The notes under the pieces: generated by a model
The model's input: only the letters and a program-made list of their open reading frames with translations
The model's database searches: none
What the model was told of the DNA's origin: nothing
DNA from: Streptomyces sp. NBC_00461
GTDB taxonomy: Bacteria; Actinomycetota; Actinomycetes; Streptomycetales; Streptomycetaceae
DNA length: 64,000 bases
Direction: 5' to 3'
Assembly (NCBI RefSeq): GCF_036013935.1
Contig: NZ_CP107902.1
Span: forward strand, 2,823,001 to 2,887,000
Part shown: piece by piece, positions 8,269-15,966 of the stretch
Numbering within the stretch: position 1 is the stretch's first letter
Layout of the letters: the number at the start of each line of letters is the position of its first letter
Made by a program: the position numbers and the translations under genes

Positions 8269-9269
8269 GAGTCGGTCCCGTCGAGGAAGTCGGTCACGGC
8301 CACTCCCGATCCGCGTTCCCGGGCACTGTCGAAGACGAGCCGGGCCACGGCGAGGTCGAGCACCCCGAGTCCGAACGGCGAGTAGACCGCGACGCGGCCG
8401 GGATCACGCCGCAGCTGTGTTCGCTTGGTCAGCAGGTCACCGATCTGGGCGTCGACGAAGTCCTGGTTTCCCGCCTCCTGCCGGGCCAGATCCAGCGAGG
8501 TCTTCTCGCGCAGTACGTGGTCGGTGTCGTCGACGACGTTGTGCGCACCGCGAATCGCGTCGGGGTGGATGTCGCGCAGCGAGATGTGCAGCACCGTCGC
8601 GCCCGGTTGGCATGCCTCAAGTCCGGTGTGCGGGGACGCCGCCGTGGTGGCCAGCGAGACCAGTTCGTGGGCGCCGAGAGCCTCGCTGATCGTCGCGGCA
8701 ATCGTGTACCGCAGTTCCGGCAGGCGCCCCGCGGCCTTCACGATGAACGACCGCGCCCGCTCGGCGTCCTGGTCGAAGACGGTCACCTCGGCCAGTGCGG
8801 GCAGCTTGGCGGCGAGGAAGGCGAGGATCTCCGCGTTGATCACGCCGGCTCCGACCAGGCCGACTCCGCGCACTCGCTCGGGCGCGGGGACCAGCAGCGC
8901 GGCGCCCAGCGCGGCACTCGCGGCGGTGCGCTTGGCGGAGATCAGCGACGCTTCGAGCAGGGCCTGCGCCCGGCCGGTGCGCGGCGAGTTGAGCACCATC
9001 ACCGCGCTGGCCCGTTCCAGCCCCACGTCGAGGTTGCCGGGGAAGGAGGCGATCCACTTGACCCCCGCGCTCTCGTGCGCGCCGCCCAGATAGCCGGGCA
9101 GCCCGATGATGCGTTTGCGCACGTCGTCGGGGAACCGCAGAAAGACCGAATGCGGCAGCACCGAAGCGCCCTGTGCGTGTGCCGCGTACGCCTCACCGAC
9201 GAGGTCGATCAGATCGTGCTCGCGACCGTCGAGGATCTCCCGCACCTCGCGCTGTCGAATGATGAGCAT
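8265..9269 (-). CDS. sbnB: 2,3-diaminopropionate biosynthesis protein SbnB-like (ornithine cyclodeaminase family)
   Basis: A 334-residue NAD-dependent enzyme of the ornithine cyclodeaminase/mu-crystallin family. In the established SbnA/SbnB route it oxidatively cleaves N-(1-amino-1-carboxyethyl)-glutamate to L-2,3-diaminopropionate and 2-oxoglutarate. Visible features are the GVKWIASFPGN segment around residue 70, the Rossmann loop GVGLVGAGVINAEIL and the conserved HISLRDIHPDAI region. It lies 2 bp after the sbnA stop, which pairs the two enzymes of the route. The downstream LOG gene overlaps its stop codon. Confidence 0.9.
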   Translation of the reverse strand: MLIIRQREVREILDGREHDLIDLVGEAYAAHAQGASVLPHSVFLRFPDDVRKRIIGLPGYLGGAHESAGVKWIASFPGNLDVGLERASAVMVLNSPRTGRAQALLEASLISAKRTAASAALGAALLVPAPERVRGVGLVGAGVINAEILAFLAAKLPALAEVTVFDQDAERARSFIVKAAGRLPELRYTIAATISEALGAHELVSLATTAASPHTGLEACQPGATVLHISLRDIHPDAIRGAHNVVDDTDHVLREKTSLDLARQEAGNQDFVDAQIGDLLTKRTQLRRDPGRVAVYSPFGLGVLDLAVARLVFDSARERGSGVAVTDFLDGTDS

Positions 9270-9271
9270 CG

Positions 9272-10303
9272 TTACCCTTTCTCCCGCTGCGTCGCGGCGA
9301 CCGAATCAGGGGTCTTCCACAGGTGCGAGACTTCGCCGAAGTGCTCCTGCACCCAGCTGTCCGAGTAGACGGTGTGCAGATAGCGGTCGCCTCCGTCAGG
9401 GAAGATCAGCACGCACACCGATCCGGCCGGGAGCCGCGGCCGCAACCGCTCGAACGCGGCAACGGTCGCCCCGGACGAGCCGCCGGCGAGGAGCGCCTCG
9501 CGCTGGCTCAGCCGGCGACAGCCCACCACGCAGTCCAGGTCGGTGACATGGACGACCTCGTCGGCGGCGCCCGGCTCGAACAGCGCGGAGCGGACCGAGG
9601 CGCCATGGCCCGGGATCAGCCGCCGGGGCGGCGGGCCGGACTCGGAGCCGGGCTGGAACAGCACGCTGCCCATGGCGTCGACCGCGATGACCTTCGTGTC
9701 CAGCCCGTGCTCGCGCACGTATCTGCTGCAGCCCAGCAGGGTTCCGGTGGTGCTGGTGGCGGAGAAGAGATAGTCCACGCGACCGTCGAGTGCCTCGACG
9801 ATCTCCCGCATCGTCCCGGTGTGGGCCCGCGGGTTCATCTCGTTGGCGTACTGGTTCGTCCAGTACGCGTGCGGGATCGACTGCACCAGCTCCTTGACCC
9901 GGCGCAGCCGCACCGACAGGTACTCGCCGTCGGTGTCCGGCTCGGTCACCACCTCGACCTCGGCGTGCAACGCCCGCAGGATCGCCAGGTTCTGCTCGGT
10001 GGTCTTGGCGTCCACGACGCAGATGAAGCGGATGTCGTGGTAGCGGCAGACCTGGGCCAGGCCGACCGCGAGATTGCCCGAGCTGGATTCGACGACGACC
10101 GAGCGGCCCGGCACCAGCCGGCCGGAGCGGATCTCGTCCATCAGCATGCTGACCGCGGGGCGGTCCTTGATGCTGCCGCCCGGATTGAACCGCTCCATCT
10201 TGGCGAAGATCCGTCCGTCGAATCCCGGACGTAACCGCTCCAGTTCGATCAGTGGGGTGCTGCCGACGGCGGAAAGGATGCCGGTGAGCTCATGTTCTGC
10301 CAC
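9272..10303 (-). CDS. sbnA: 2,3-diaminopropionate biosynthesis protein SbnA-like (PLP, cysteine synthase family)
   Basis: A 343-residue fold-type II PLP enzyme. Known SbnA enzymes condense O-phosphoserine with glutamate to give the substrate of SbnB. The PLP lysine is K46 in NPGGSIKDR, followed by the SSSGNLAVGLAQ substrate loop and a C-terminal GGSSGATV phosphate-binding segment. The start is GTG at 10303 with an AAGGA ribosome site 8-9 bp upstream. The TATAG-N6-TATAG direct repeat (10326-10341) lies 22 bp upstream of this start. It is the first gene of the four-gene operon ending at 6731. Confidence 0.9.
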   Translation of the reverse strand: MAEHELTGILSAVGSTPLIELERLRPGFDGRIFAKMERFNPGGSIKDRPAVSMLMDEIRSGRLVPGRSVVVESSSGNLAVGLAQVCRYHDIRFICVVDAKTTEQNLAILRALHAEVEVVTEPDTDGEYLSVRLRRVKELVQSIPHAYWTNQYANEMNPRAHTGTMREIVEALDGRVDYLFSATSTTGTLLGCSRYVREHGLDTKVIAVDAMGSVLFQPGSESGPPPRRLIPGHGASVRSALFEPGAADEVVHVTDLDCVVGCRRLSQREALLAGGSSGATVAAFERLRPRLPAGSVCVLIFPDGGDRYLHTVYSDSWVQEHFGEVSHLWKTPDSVAATQREKG

Positions 10304-10325
10304 AACTCGATCCTTCGCGCCGGCC

Positions 10326-10341
10326 CTATAGCACCCCTATA
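10326..10341 (-). promoter_or_regulatory. Direct-repeat operator/promoter element, copy 1 (TATAG-GGGTGC-TATAG)
   Basis: Read on the minus strand, two TATAG pentamers are spaced with an 11-bp period, 22 bp upstream of the sbnA GTG. The same arrangement at the same distance precedes the PCP gene at 17618, and a further copy precedes MbtH. Direct repeats with an 11-bp period are the known binding geometry of SARP activators, and a SARP is encoded at 48534. The promoter-proximal TATAG may also act as the -10 box. Function is inferred. Confidence 0.6.
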
Positions 10342-10362
10342 CGTGCCGCCCCGGCACGGGTC

Positions 10363-11349
10363 CTAGGGCAGCGTGGCGAGCAGGCCGGCATAGCTGAGAC
10401 CCGCGCCGAAGCCGAGCAGCAGCGCGAGGTCGCCTCGTTTGACCTGTCCCGACGAGCGCATCCGCTCCATCGCCAGCGGAATGGACGCCGCCGAGGTGTT
10501 CGCCTGCTCGACGATGTCGCGGGCGACGACGACGCCGCCGAGGCCCGTGCTCTGTGCCACGGCGTCGATGATCCTGAGGTTGGCCTGATGCGGAATGAAG
10601 GCATCGACCTCGCCCGGTGTCAGGCCGGCGCCGTCAAGGATCTGCCCCACCACGCCGGGCAGTTCGGTCAGCGCCCAGCGGAACACGGTCGGACCCTGCA
10701 TCCGGATGACGGGGCCCCGGTCCGGCAGCTCCGGGCGGCGGCGGACGGTGATCGCCTCGGCCAGGCTCGGCTGCCCGCCCATCACCGCGGGACCGATCTG
10801 CGGACGACGGCTCGCGGCGACGAGTACGGCGCCCGCGCCGTCGGAGAAGATGAAGGCCGTGCTCCGGTCGGTGGGATCGAGCAGGTCCGACATCCGCTCG
10901 ACGCCGATCACCAGGGCCGTTCTGGCGCCGCCGGCGGTCACCGCGTCGGCGGCCAGCCGCAGCGCCACGGCGAATCCCGAGCAGGCGGCGCTCACTTGGA
11001 CGGCGGGCGCGCGCACGCCCATCCGCGCCGCCACCGCCGACGGCAGGTCCACCGGATCGTCGCCCACGTGCGACATGGTCGCGATGATGACGCGATCCAC
11101 TTCCGCGGGGCTCGCGCCGGCGTCGGCCAGCGCCTTCTCCCCCGCCGTGGCAGCCATCTCCGCCAGGGTCTCGTCGGCCTGCGCGAAACGGCGCGTACTG
11201 ATTCCGGTGCGGCGCACGATCCATTCCGGGGAGGAGTCCAGCACCCGGCAGATCTCGTCGTTGCCGACCACGCGCCGCGGACGGAACACCCCGAGGCCCA
11301 CCATCGCCGCACCACTCATACCGGCACCGCTCATGCCAGTACCGCTCAT
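10363..11349 (-). CDS. Beta-ketoacyl-ACP synthase III (FabH-like)
   Basis: A 328-residue FabH-family condensing enzyme that would start acyl-chain synthesis by condensing an acyl-CoA with malonyl-ACP. The full catalytic triad is present: Cys123 (VSAACSGF), His254 (IPHQANLRI) and Asn284 (EQANTSAAS). The start overlaps the oxygenase stop (ATGA at 11346-11349), so the first of several in-frame ATGs is used. The N-terminus is a curious MSGTGMSGAGMSGAAM repeat that provides four possible starts. With the KAS II and ACP at 44-46 kb it would make a small dedicated fatty-acid synthase, as in lipopeptide clusters such as CDA. Confidence 0.9.
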   Translation of the reverse strand: MSGTGMSGAGMSGAAMVGLGVFRPRRVVGNDEICRVLDSSPEWIVRRTGISTRRFAQADETLAEMAATAGEKALADAGASPAEVDRVIIATMSHVGDDPVDLPSAVAARMGVRAPAVQVSAACSGFAVALRLAADAVTAGGARTALVIGVERMSDLLDPTDRSTAFIFSDGAGAVLVAASRRPQIGPAVMGGQPSLAEAITVRRRPELPDRGPVIRMQGPTVFRWALTELPGVVGQILDGAGLTPGEVDAFIPHQANLRIIDAVAQSTGLGGVVVARDIVEQANTSAASIPLAMERMRSSGQVKRGDLALLLGFGAGLSYAGLLATLP

Positions 11350-12320
11350 GCCAGCACCGCTGACCCGTCCGGCCGGTGTCCCCGGGTGCGGCGTGCGTCG
11401 AGATGGACGAACGTGCGGTGCAGCCAGCGGTCCCGGCCGTCGTAGCGCGGCGTGAAGGCGGTACGGCCGTGGATCGAGATCCTGTTGTCCACGAACGCGA
11501 GCTCGCCCGCGGCCAGCGTCAGCTGCGTGGAAACGCCCACGAACGCGTCGCGCAGAAGCTCCAGTGCCTGCTTCGCCTCGTCGTCCAGGGCGACGGTGGC
11601 GTTGAAGTCCACGCGCACATCGGGATCGTCCGGTGCGCCCGCGAGCACGGCGTGCGCCGCACCGGCGTCACCCTGCTGGAACGACGGCGGCGGGTCCGTG
11701 ACGAAACGCGGACGGTGCAGCACCTGCCGGGCCGCCTGGGGAAGGTGGGCCAGCGCTCGTCGAATCGAGGAGACCACCGTGCCTGCTTTGCCGTCGTGGT
11801 CGCTGCGGAGGCACAACAGCCCGACGTAGTCGGGACGATGCGGGTGGAAGGCGTTCTCCACGTGCATCTCCAGCGAAACCGAGCCGGCGTTGCTCTGACT
11901 GCCCTCCCGGCCGGGCACCGGCACGACGTTCTGCACCAGCGCGCCGCCCTTCTCCGCCCGGTACGCGGCGAGTTCGCCCAGGCACGACGTGAGCAGCGCG
12001 ATGATCGCCGCGGGCGCGGTCGGGGTGCGTACGACCGATTCCGCCGCCGTCGGAGTGGGCGGCAGGGTCGACTCGTCGACCGGCAGATTGCGGACGATCA
12101 GCAGGCCGTCGACGCCTGGATCGTGCCGGTAGTGGCGCACCGCTTCGCGCAGCCGAACCGGCAGGCGCACGGAGAACTCCCGCGCGCGAGCGACCCAGGC
12201 GTCCTCGTCAATTCTCGGCAGTTCCTCTCCGACCAGATCCGCGCCGACCGCGGCCACCGCGGCACGCTCGGACGTGGTCAGGGTGATGTCACCGGCGTCG
12301 GCGCTCCCTGTGCGGCCCAT
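11346..12320 (-). CDS. Fe(II)/2-oxoglutarate-dependent amino-acid beta-hydroxylase (clavaminate synthase/VioC/AsnO family)
   Basis: A non-haem iron oxygenase of the TauD-like clavaminate-synthase group, which hydroxylates the beta carbon of free or carrier-bound amino acids such as Arg (VioC) or Asn (AsnO). The facial triad is HVE in LEMHVENAFHPHRPDYVG (His153, Glu155) and the distal His284 in DNRISIHGR. The 2-oxoglutarate Arg298 follows in YDGRDRWLHR. The ATG at 12320 is preferred because GGAGC sits at a proper distance; an in-frame ATG at 12338 has no clear ribosome site. It is translationally coupled to the FabH gene. Given the Asn-like adenylation codes, an Asn- or ureidoalanine-type substrate is plausible. 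Confidence 0.86.
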   Translation of the reverse strand: MGRTGSADAGDITLTTSERAAVAAVGADLVGEELPRIDEDAWVARAREFSVRLPVRLREAVRHYRHDPGVDGLLIVRNLPVDESTLPPTPTAAESVVRTPTAPAAIIALLTSCLGELAAYRAEKGGALVQNVVPVPGREGSQSNAGSVSLEMHVENAFHPHRPDYVGLLCLRSDHDGKAGTVVSSIRRALAHLPQAARQVLHRPRFVTDPPPSFQQGDAGAAHAVLAGAPDDPDVRVDFNATVALDDEAKQALELLRDAFVGVSTQLTLAAGELAFVDNRISIHGRTAFTPRYDGRDRWLHRTFVHLDARRTRGHRPDGSAVLA

Positions 12321-12370
12321 GATGATGCTCCGTTCCATCTCGAACAGGGCGCCCAGGATGGAGGAACGGG

Positions 12371-12386
12371 CAATATTTGATCGATA
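12371..12386 (-). promoter_or_regulatory. Possible degenerate direct-repeat operator, copy 4 (TATCG-ATCAAA-TATTG)
   Basis: Upstream of the oxygenase-FabH operon the minus strand reads TATCG, six bases, TATTG. The 11-bp period matches the three better TATAG repeats, with one mismatch in each pentamer. It lies in the 102-bp gap between the LuxR gene stop (12423) and the oxygenase start. The degeneracy makes this a weaker call than the other copies. Confidence 0.35.
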
Positions 12387-12422
12387 CTTCCTGACTTCCC
12401 ACGTGGACGAGGTCCTCGACGC

Positions 12423-13298
12423 TCACGAACCGGGCGTCTCCTCCAGGGCGAGGTCGTCCAGCACACTCTGCTGCCCGAGCAGGAAGCACAGCTCCGACCG
12501 GGAACTGGCACCCAGCTCGTTCTTGATCCGCCGCAGGTGGTTCTGGACCGCCCGTGGTTTCAGTCCGACGCGCCGACCGATCTGCTCGTCGGTCTTGCCC
12601 TCGATGACGAGGCGCTTGACCGCCTCCTGGACCTCGGCGCCGACCAGGTTCGCCGTCTCGGCGAGCGGAGCGGACTCGAAGATGATCGCCCGGCTCCAGA
12701 AACGGTCGAACAGGTCCCCCGCGAACCGCGCGACCGCGGGGTCGGTGAACATGGCCGCCTCGGTGCGCTCGGAGTTGGTGGGCACGATCACCACCTGGTG
12801 GTCGACGACGATGAGCCGGTCGAAGAACTCGTCGAGGGTGCGTACTTGGGCACCGTGCTCGGCGGTCTCACGGACGTAGTCCTTCGTGGGCTGGTCGTAG
12901 CGCGCGGGATGCTGGTACAGGGTGCGGGTGATCACACCGCGCTTCAGGCAGTCCAGGTGCGTGGGAAGCGCCTTGGCCAGCGTCGACTTGGACCGGGCGC
13001 CGCCGGGCTGGGCCAGCAGCACCTCTTCGCGCGAGGATTCGAGGGTGAAGCGGATGGTATCGTTGATCTTCTTCATGCCGGAGATCAAGCACGTGGACCT
13101 GCCGTTGGGCCCCGCCCCCGTCTTCGGTTCGTACTCCGACGGTATGACGCCGCGCCCCAGGGCTTCGCCCAACTCCCCCAGCAGATCGCGCAGTTCGTTC
13201 TCCACTCTGCGTGCGCGTGCCAGCAGTCGTCCGCTAGCGGGATCCGAGTCGCCTGGCCCAGTGGAGTGAGTGGCTCTTAACTGATCGGAAACCGCCAT
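12423..13298 (-). CDS. LuxR-type transcriptional regulator with N-terminal sensor domain and a TTA codon
   Basis: A regulator of about 291 residues with a C-terminal LuxR/GerE helix-turn-helix (VIEGKTDEQIGRRVGLKPRAVQNHLRRI). The N-terminal region of about 210 residues has no response-regulator phosphoacceptor; it resembles the sensor part of TrmB/PLD-like HTH proteins. The ATG at 13298 is chosen for GGGGAGGA just upstream; an ATG at 13316 would add six residues. Codon 7 is TTA (13278-13280), a Leu codon that in Streptomyces requires the bldA tRNA, so translation should be tied to development. It faces the same way as the oxygenase-FabH operon and is the likely pathway-level regulator of the left half. 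Confidence 0.85.
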   Translation of the reverse strand: MAVSDQLRATHSTGPGDSDPASGRLLARARRVENELRDLLGELGEALGRGVIPSEYEPKTGAGPNGRSTCLISGMKKINDTIRFTLESSREEVLLAQPGGARSKSTLAKALPTHLDCLKRGVITRTLYQHPARYDQPTKDYVRETAEHGAQVRTLDEFFDRLIVVDHQVVIVPTNSERTEAAMFTDPAVARFAGDLFDRFWSRAIIFESAPLAETANLVGAEVQEAVKRLVIEGKTDEQIGRRVGLKPRAVQNHLRRIKNELGASSRSELCFLLGQQSVLDDLALEETPGS

Positions 13299-14010
13299 GA
13301 ATCCTCCCCGTGTCATCTGGCTGTCTGTGGCGATGCTACTGGAAGCTGTGGATCATGTGTGCGAAGCATGTCCATGGCCCTGACCGAGCTTTTTGTCCCA
13401 GCGGGACTGTTGCTCGGGGCTTCGAACGCGGAGTCGTGTGGGACATGTGGGACAGATTCGCTTGAGGGCATCACCGGCGACAGATGGCGCCGTTGATTCC
13501 GTTTACGCCCTGAGAGGCACGGCGCCACTGCGCCAAACGGTACTACTGAAACAAGACACGACACCGCCCATATTCCACGGCCCCCACGATGCGGCGCAGG
13601 CCGCGCCCGGGCGGGCACGGCCTATGTCCAGGGGGAGACGGTCTTACGGGCACTTCGCCGCCTGGCCGACAGAGGGCAGCTGCGGCCCTGCTCAACGGCC
13701 TTCTGTGGTGCCGGTCCGGGACGTGCCGTCGCAGACGCCCGACGCGCCCCCGGCGAGAGCCACCCGCGCCACTCCGGCGCCATATTCCGGATCGCGTCAA
13801 TCGGCCTCATGGAGCCGACGGCTCACCCGCGCGTCCACCCCGGGCCGGCGCGACACCCGAGCCTCGAACCGGGCAACGTCACCGGGACGCCCTACGAGCC
13901 GTTTTTTGACCGACATTTTGGCTCCCGGTTCCGAGCCCGCCGTGAGCAAGGGTCCGCTCGGCCCTCTCCCGTGAACGCGGATGTGTACCAGGGCGAGACG
14001 ACCGCTCACA
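13299..14010. other. 712-bp intergenic region without a supportable gene
   Basis: This lies between the LuxR start and the type II thioesterase stop. Several short frames are open on both strands, as expected at this GC content. None has a convincing ribosome site, recognisable domain or position-specific codon bias. A short TTTTTT run occurs near 13903-13908. The stretch must contain the LuxR promoter and the 3' end of the thioesterase transcript. I see no tRNA, insertion sequence ends or strong hairpin. Confidence 0.5.
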
Positions 14011-14784
14011 TCAAGGTTCGCTGCGGGTCACCGTGAGTTCATTCAGCAGGAACCCGAGCACCTCGTCGCGCTGCTCGCCGAGATAGAAGTGGGCGCCGGG
14101 GAAACGCCGGACACGAAACGGCCCGGCCGTCGTGTGCGCCCAGGCCGTCAGCTCCTCGGCGCCGACGCGGGGGTCGTCGAGGCCGCCGATGGCGGACACA
14201 GGTATCTCCAGCGGGGTGCGCCGCTCGCAGACGTAGCTGTCGCACAGCCGGTAGTCGGCTCGGATCGTCGGGGCCAGCAGTTCCAACAGGGCGGGGTCGG
14301 TCAGCACTTCGGCCCGGGTTCCGCCCAACGACGCCAGGTGGTCGCGCAGTTGGCCGTCGGACATCAGATGCACCGCGGGGCTCTCCCTCACGAGATGCGG
14401 CGCCGCATATCCGGACACGACGAGCGAGTCCGGCGCGCGGCCCGCCTCGGTCAGCGCACAGGCGAGTTCGAACGCGATCAGGGCACCCATGCTGTGGCCG
14501 AACAGCACGAACGGACCGTCCTGTGCGTGCTCGATCAGCGCCTGGGCCGCCTCGGCCGCGACCGCCTGCACCGAGTCGGCCATGGGTTCGCCGAACCGCC
14601 CCTCACGTCCGGGCAGTTGCACGGGGACCACACGGGTCGCGGGAGCCAGCTCGGCGATCCACTCCCGGTAGGCCGACGCCGCGCCGCCCGCATGCGGCAG
14701 GGCGTACAGTCGCGGTCCCGAACCCGGGCCGTCGCCGTAGGGAAACCACTTCTTCAGCAGGCGCTCCGCCGCGCTCTGCGCCAT
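14011..14784 (-). CDS. Type II thioesterase
   Basis: A 257-residue alpha/beta-hydrolase that frees stalled or mis-primed carrier-protein arms during NRPS synthesis. The nucleophile elbow is GHSMG with Ser98. The N-terminal LYALPHAGGAASAYREW oxyanion region is typical of NRPS/PKS editing thioesterases. The Asp (GGLDDPRV) and His (GAHFYL) follow near the C-terminus. The ATG at 14784 has GTGAGGAC just upstream; a longer frame to 14826 would run into the preceding hydrolase gene. It is the last gene of the PCP-C-hydrolase-TE operon. Confidence 0.92.
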   Translation of the reverse strand: MAQSAAERLLKKWFPYGDGPGSGPRLYALPHAGGAASAYREWIAELAPATRVVPVQLPGREGRFGEPMADSVQAVAAEAAQALIEHAQDGPFVLFGHSMGALIAFELACALTEAGRAPDSLVVSGYAAPHLVRESPAVHLMSDGQLRDHLASLGGTRAEVLTDPALLELLAPTIRADYRLCDSYVCERRTPLEIPVSAIGGLDDPRVGAEELTAWAHTTAGPFRVRRFPGAHFYLGEQRDEVLGFLLNELTVTRSEP

Positions 14785-14797
14785 GTCCTCACCCCGA

Positions 14798-15952
14798 TCA
14801 CAGCTCTTGGCCGGTGCCCGGCACATGGGCGACGACTGATTCGAGCAACGCCTGTGCGCCGCGGACCAGTTGCGGAGCCGGAGTGTCCTCCTTCGGGTTG
14901 TGGCTCACCCCCGCGGCACTGGGTACGAAGATCATCGCGGTCGGCACCCGGCCGGCCAGCACGCTGGCGTCATGTCCCGCGTAGCTGAACATCCGCGACC
15001 TCGTGCCGCCCGCTCGGCCGCAGCCTCGTTCGAGGACCTCGCACAGCCGCGCGTCGAAGGTGGTCACCGGCTTCGCCGAGATGCGGACCACGTCGCAGGT
15101 GCACCCCTCCGCCGCGGCCGCCTCGTCCGCCGCGGCCCTGAGCGCGAGGGCCACGTCGCCCAGGGCGCGCTCGGAGCCGGACCGCCACTCGACCACCAGC
15201 CTGGCCTCACCAGGGATGACGTTGGGAGCGCCGGGGAGGAACTCGATGAATCCGATGGTGACCACCATCGCCGGATCGGTCGCCGAAGCGATCCGGCGAA
15301 CTCGCGTCGCGAGGGCGGCCGCTGCCATCCCGGCGTCGGCCCGCTGCTCCATCGGCGTGGTGCCCGCGTGGTTGGCCGACCCGGTCATCGTGACGGCGTA
15401 GCGGTCGATGCCGACGATGCCCTCGACCACCGCCAGATCCAGCTCGGCGTGCTCCATCCGCGGCCCCTGCTCGATGTGCAGTTCGATGAACGCCTCGACA
15501 TCGGCGATGGCCGCCGACCGGGCGAACGCCGTCGAGCCGATCAGCCCGCCGGGTGAGTCCGGCCGCGCGCCCTCCTCGTCGAAGAACCCCGCCACCCGGA
15601 GGCTGCGCGCCGCCGGATGGTGGTTCTCGTGCAGCGTGCGCAGCACTTCGAGCGCGGCGATCACGCCGTAGGCGCCGTCCAGGCGTCCTCCTGCCGGAAC
15701 CGTGTCGGTATGGGATCCGGTCAGCAGATACCGGTCCTCGCCGTCGGGTGCGGCGGCGAAGACATTGCCGATCTCGTCCGTCGAACCCGTCAGACCCGCC
15801 TCGCGGATGCGTCCCAGGAGCCAGGCCCGCCCTTGCAGGTCGGCTGCGGATCCCGCGATCCGGTCGACGCCCCCGTCCGGGCGTTCGCCGAACTTCGCGA
15901 AGCCGGCGATGTCATCGAGGAGACGCTCGGCGGAGACTCTCGGTGTCGTCAT
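14798..15952 (-). CDS. Zn-dependent N-carbamoyl-amino-acid / allantoate amidohydrolase (M20 family)
   Basis: A 384-residue metallohydrolase of the allantoate amidohydrolase / N-carbamoyl-L-amino-acid hydrolase (HyuC-type) group, which cleaves ureido groups. Metal-site motifs in order are GSHTDTV, LDGAYGV, FDEEGARP and HIEQGP, then the substrate/dimer region SANHAGTTPMEQRAD and the late AGHDASVLA. The ATG at 15952 is where family similarity begins. It is 14 bp after the condensation gene, so it is part of the biosynthetic operon. Because the cluster also encodes a carbamoyltransferase, the substrate may be a ureido amino acid or ureido-peptide intermediate. Purine or hydantoin catabolism would not explain this location. 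Confidence 0.86.
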   Translation of the reverse strand: MTTPRVSAERLLDDIAGFAKFGERPDGGVDRIAGSAADLQGRAWLLGRIREAGLTGSTDEIGNVFAAAPDGEDRYLLTGSHTDTVPAGGRLDGAYGVIAALEVLRTLHENHHPAARSLRVAGFFDEEGARPDSPGGLIGSTAFARSAAIADVEAFIELHIEQGPRMEHAELDLAVVEGIVGIDRYAVTMTGSANHAGTTPMEQRADAGMAAAALATRVRRIASATDPAMVVTIGFIEFLPGAPNVIPGEARLVVEWRSGSERALGDVALALRAAADEAAAAEGCTCDVVRISAKPVTTFDARLCEVLERGCGRAGGTRSRMFSYAGHDASVLAGRVPTAMIFVPSAAGVSHNPKEDTPAPQLVRGAQALLESVVAHVPGTGQEL

Positions 15953-15966
15953 GGTGATCGCCCCCT

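Noticed and set aside
8265..10303. A siderophore (staphyloferrin B-like) locus based on SbnA/SbnB
   Set aside because: There are no NIS synthetases, decarboxylase, receptor or iron-regulatory sites nearby; the genes are clustered with NRPS machinery and a carbamoyltransferase.
6731..12338. A tuberactinomycin (viomycin/capreomycin) cluster, because VioB, VioK, VioL, VioC and VioJ-like enzymes are all present
   Set aside because: No capreomycidine-forming PLP enzyme is seen, the NRPS layout and A-domain codes differ, and an extensive lipid-loading set is present. Shared enzymes point only to a shared building-block route.
13393..13974. A 193-codon plus-strand frame in the gap before the thioesterase
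   Set aside because: No ribosome site, no recognisable domain, and composition like other chance frames in this GC range.
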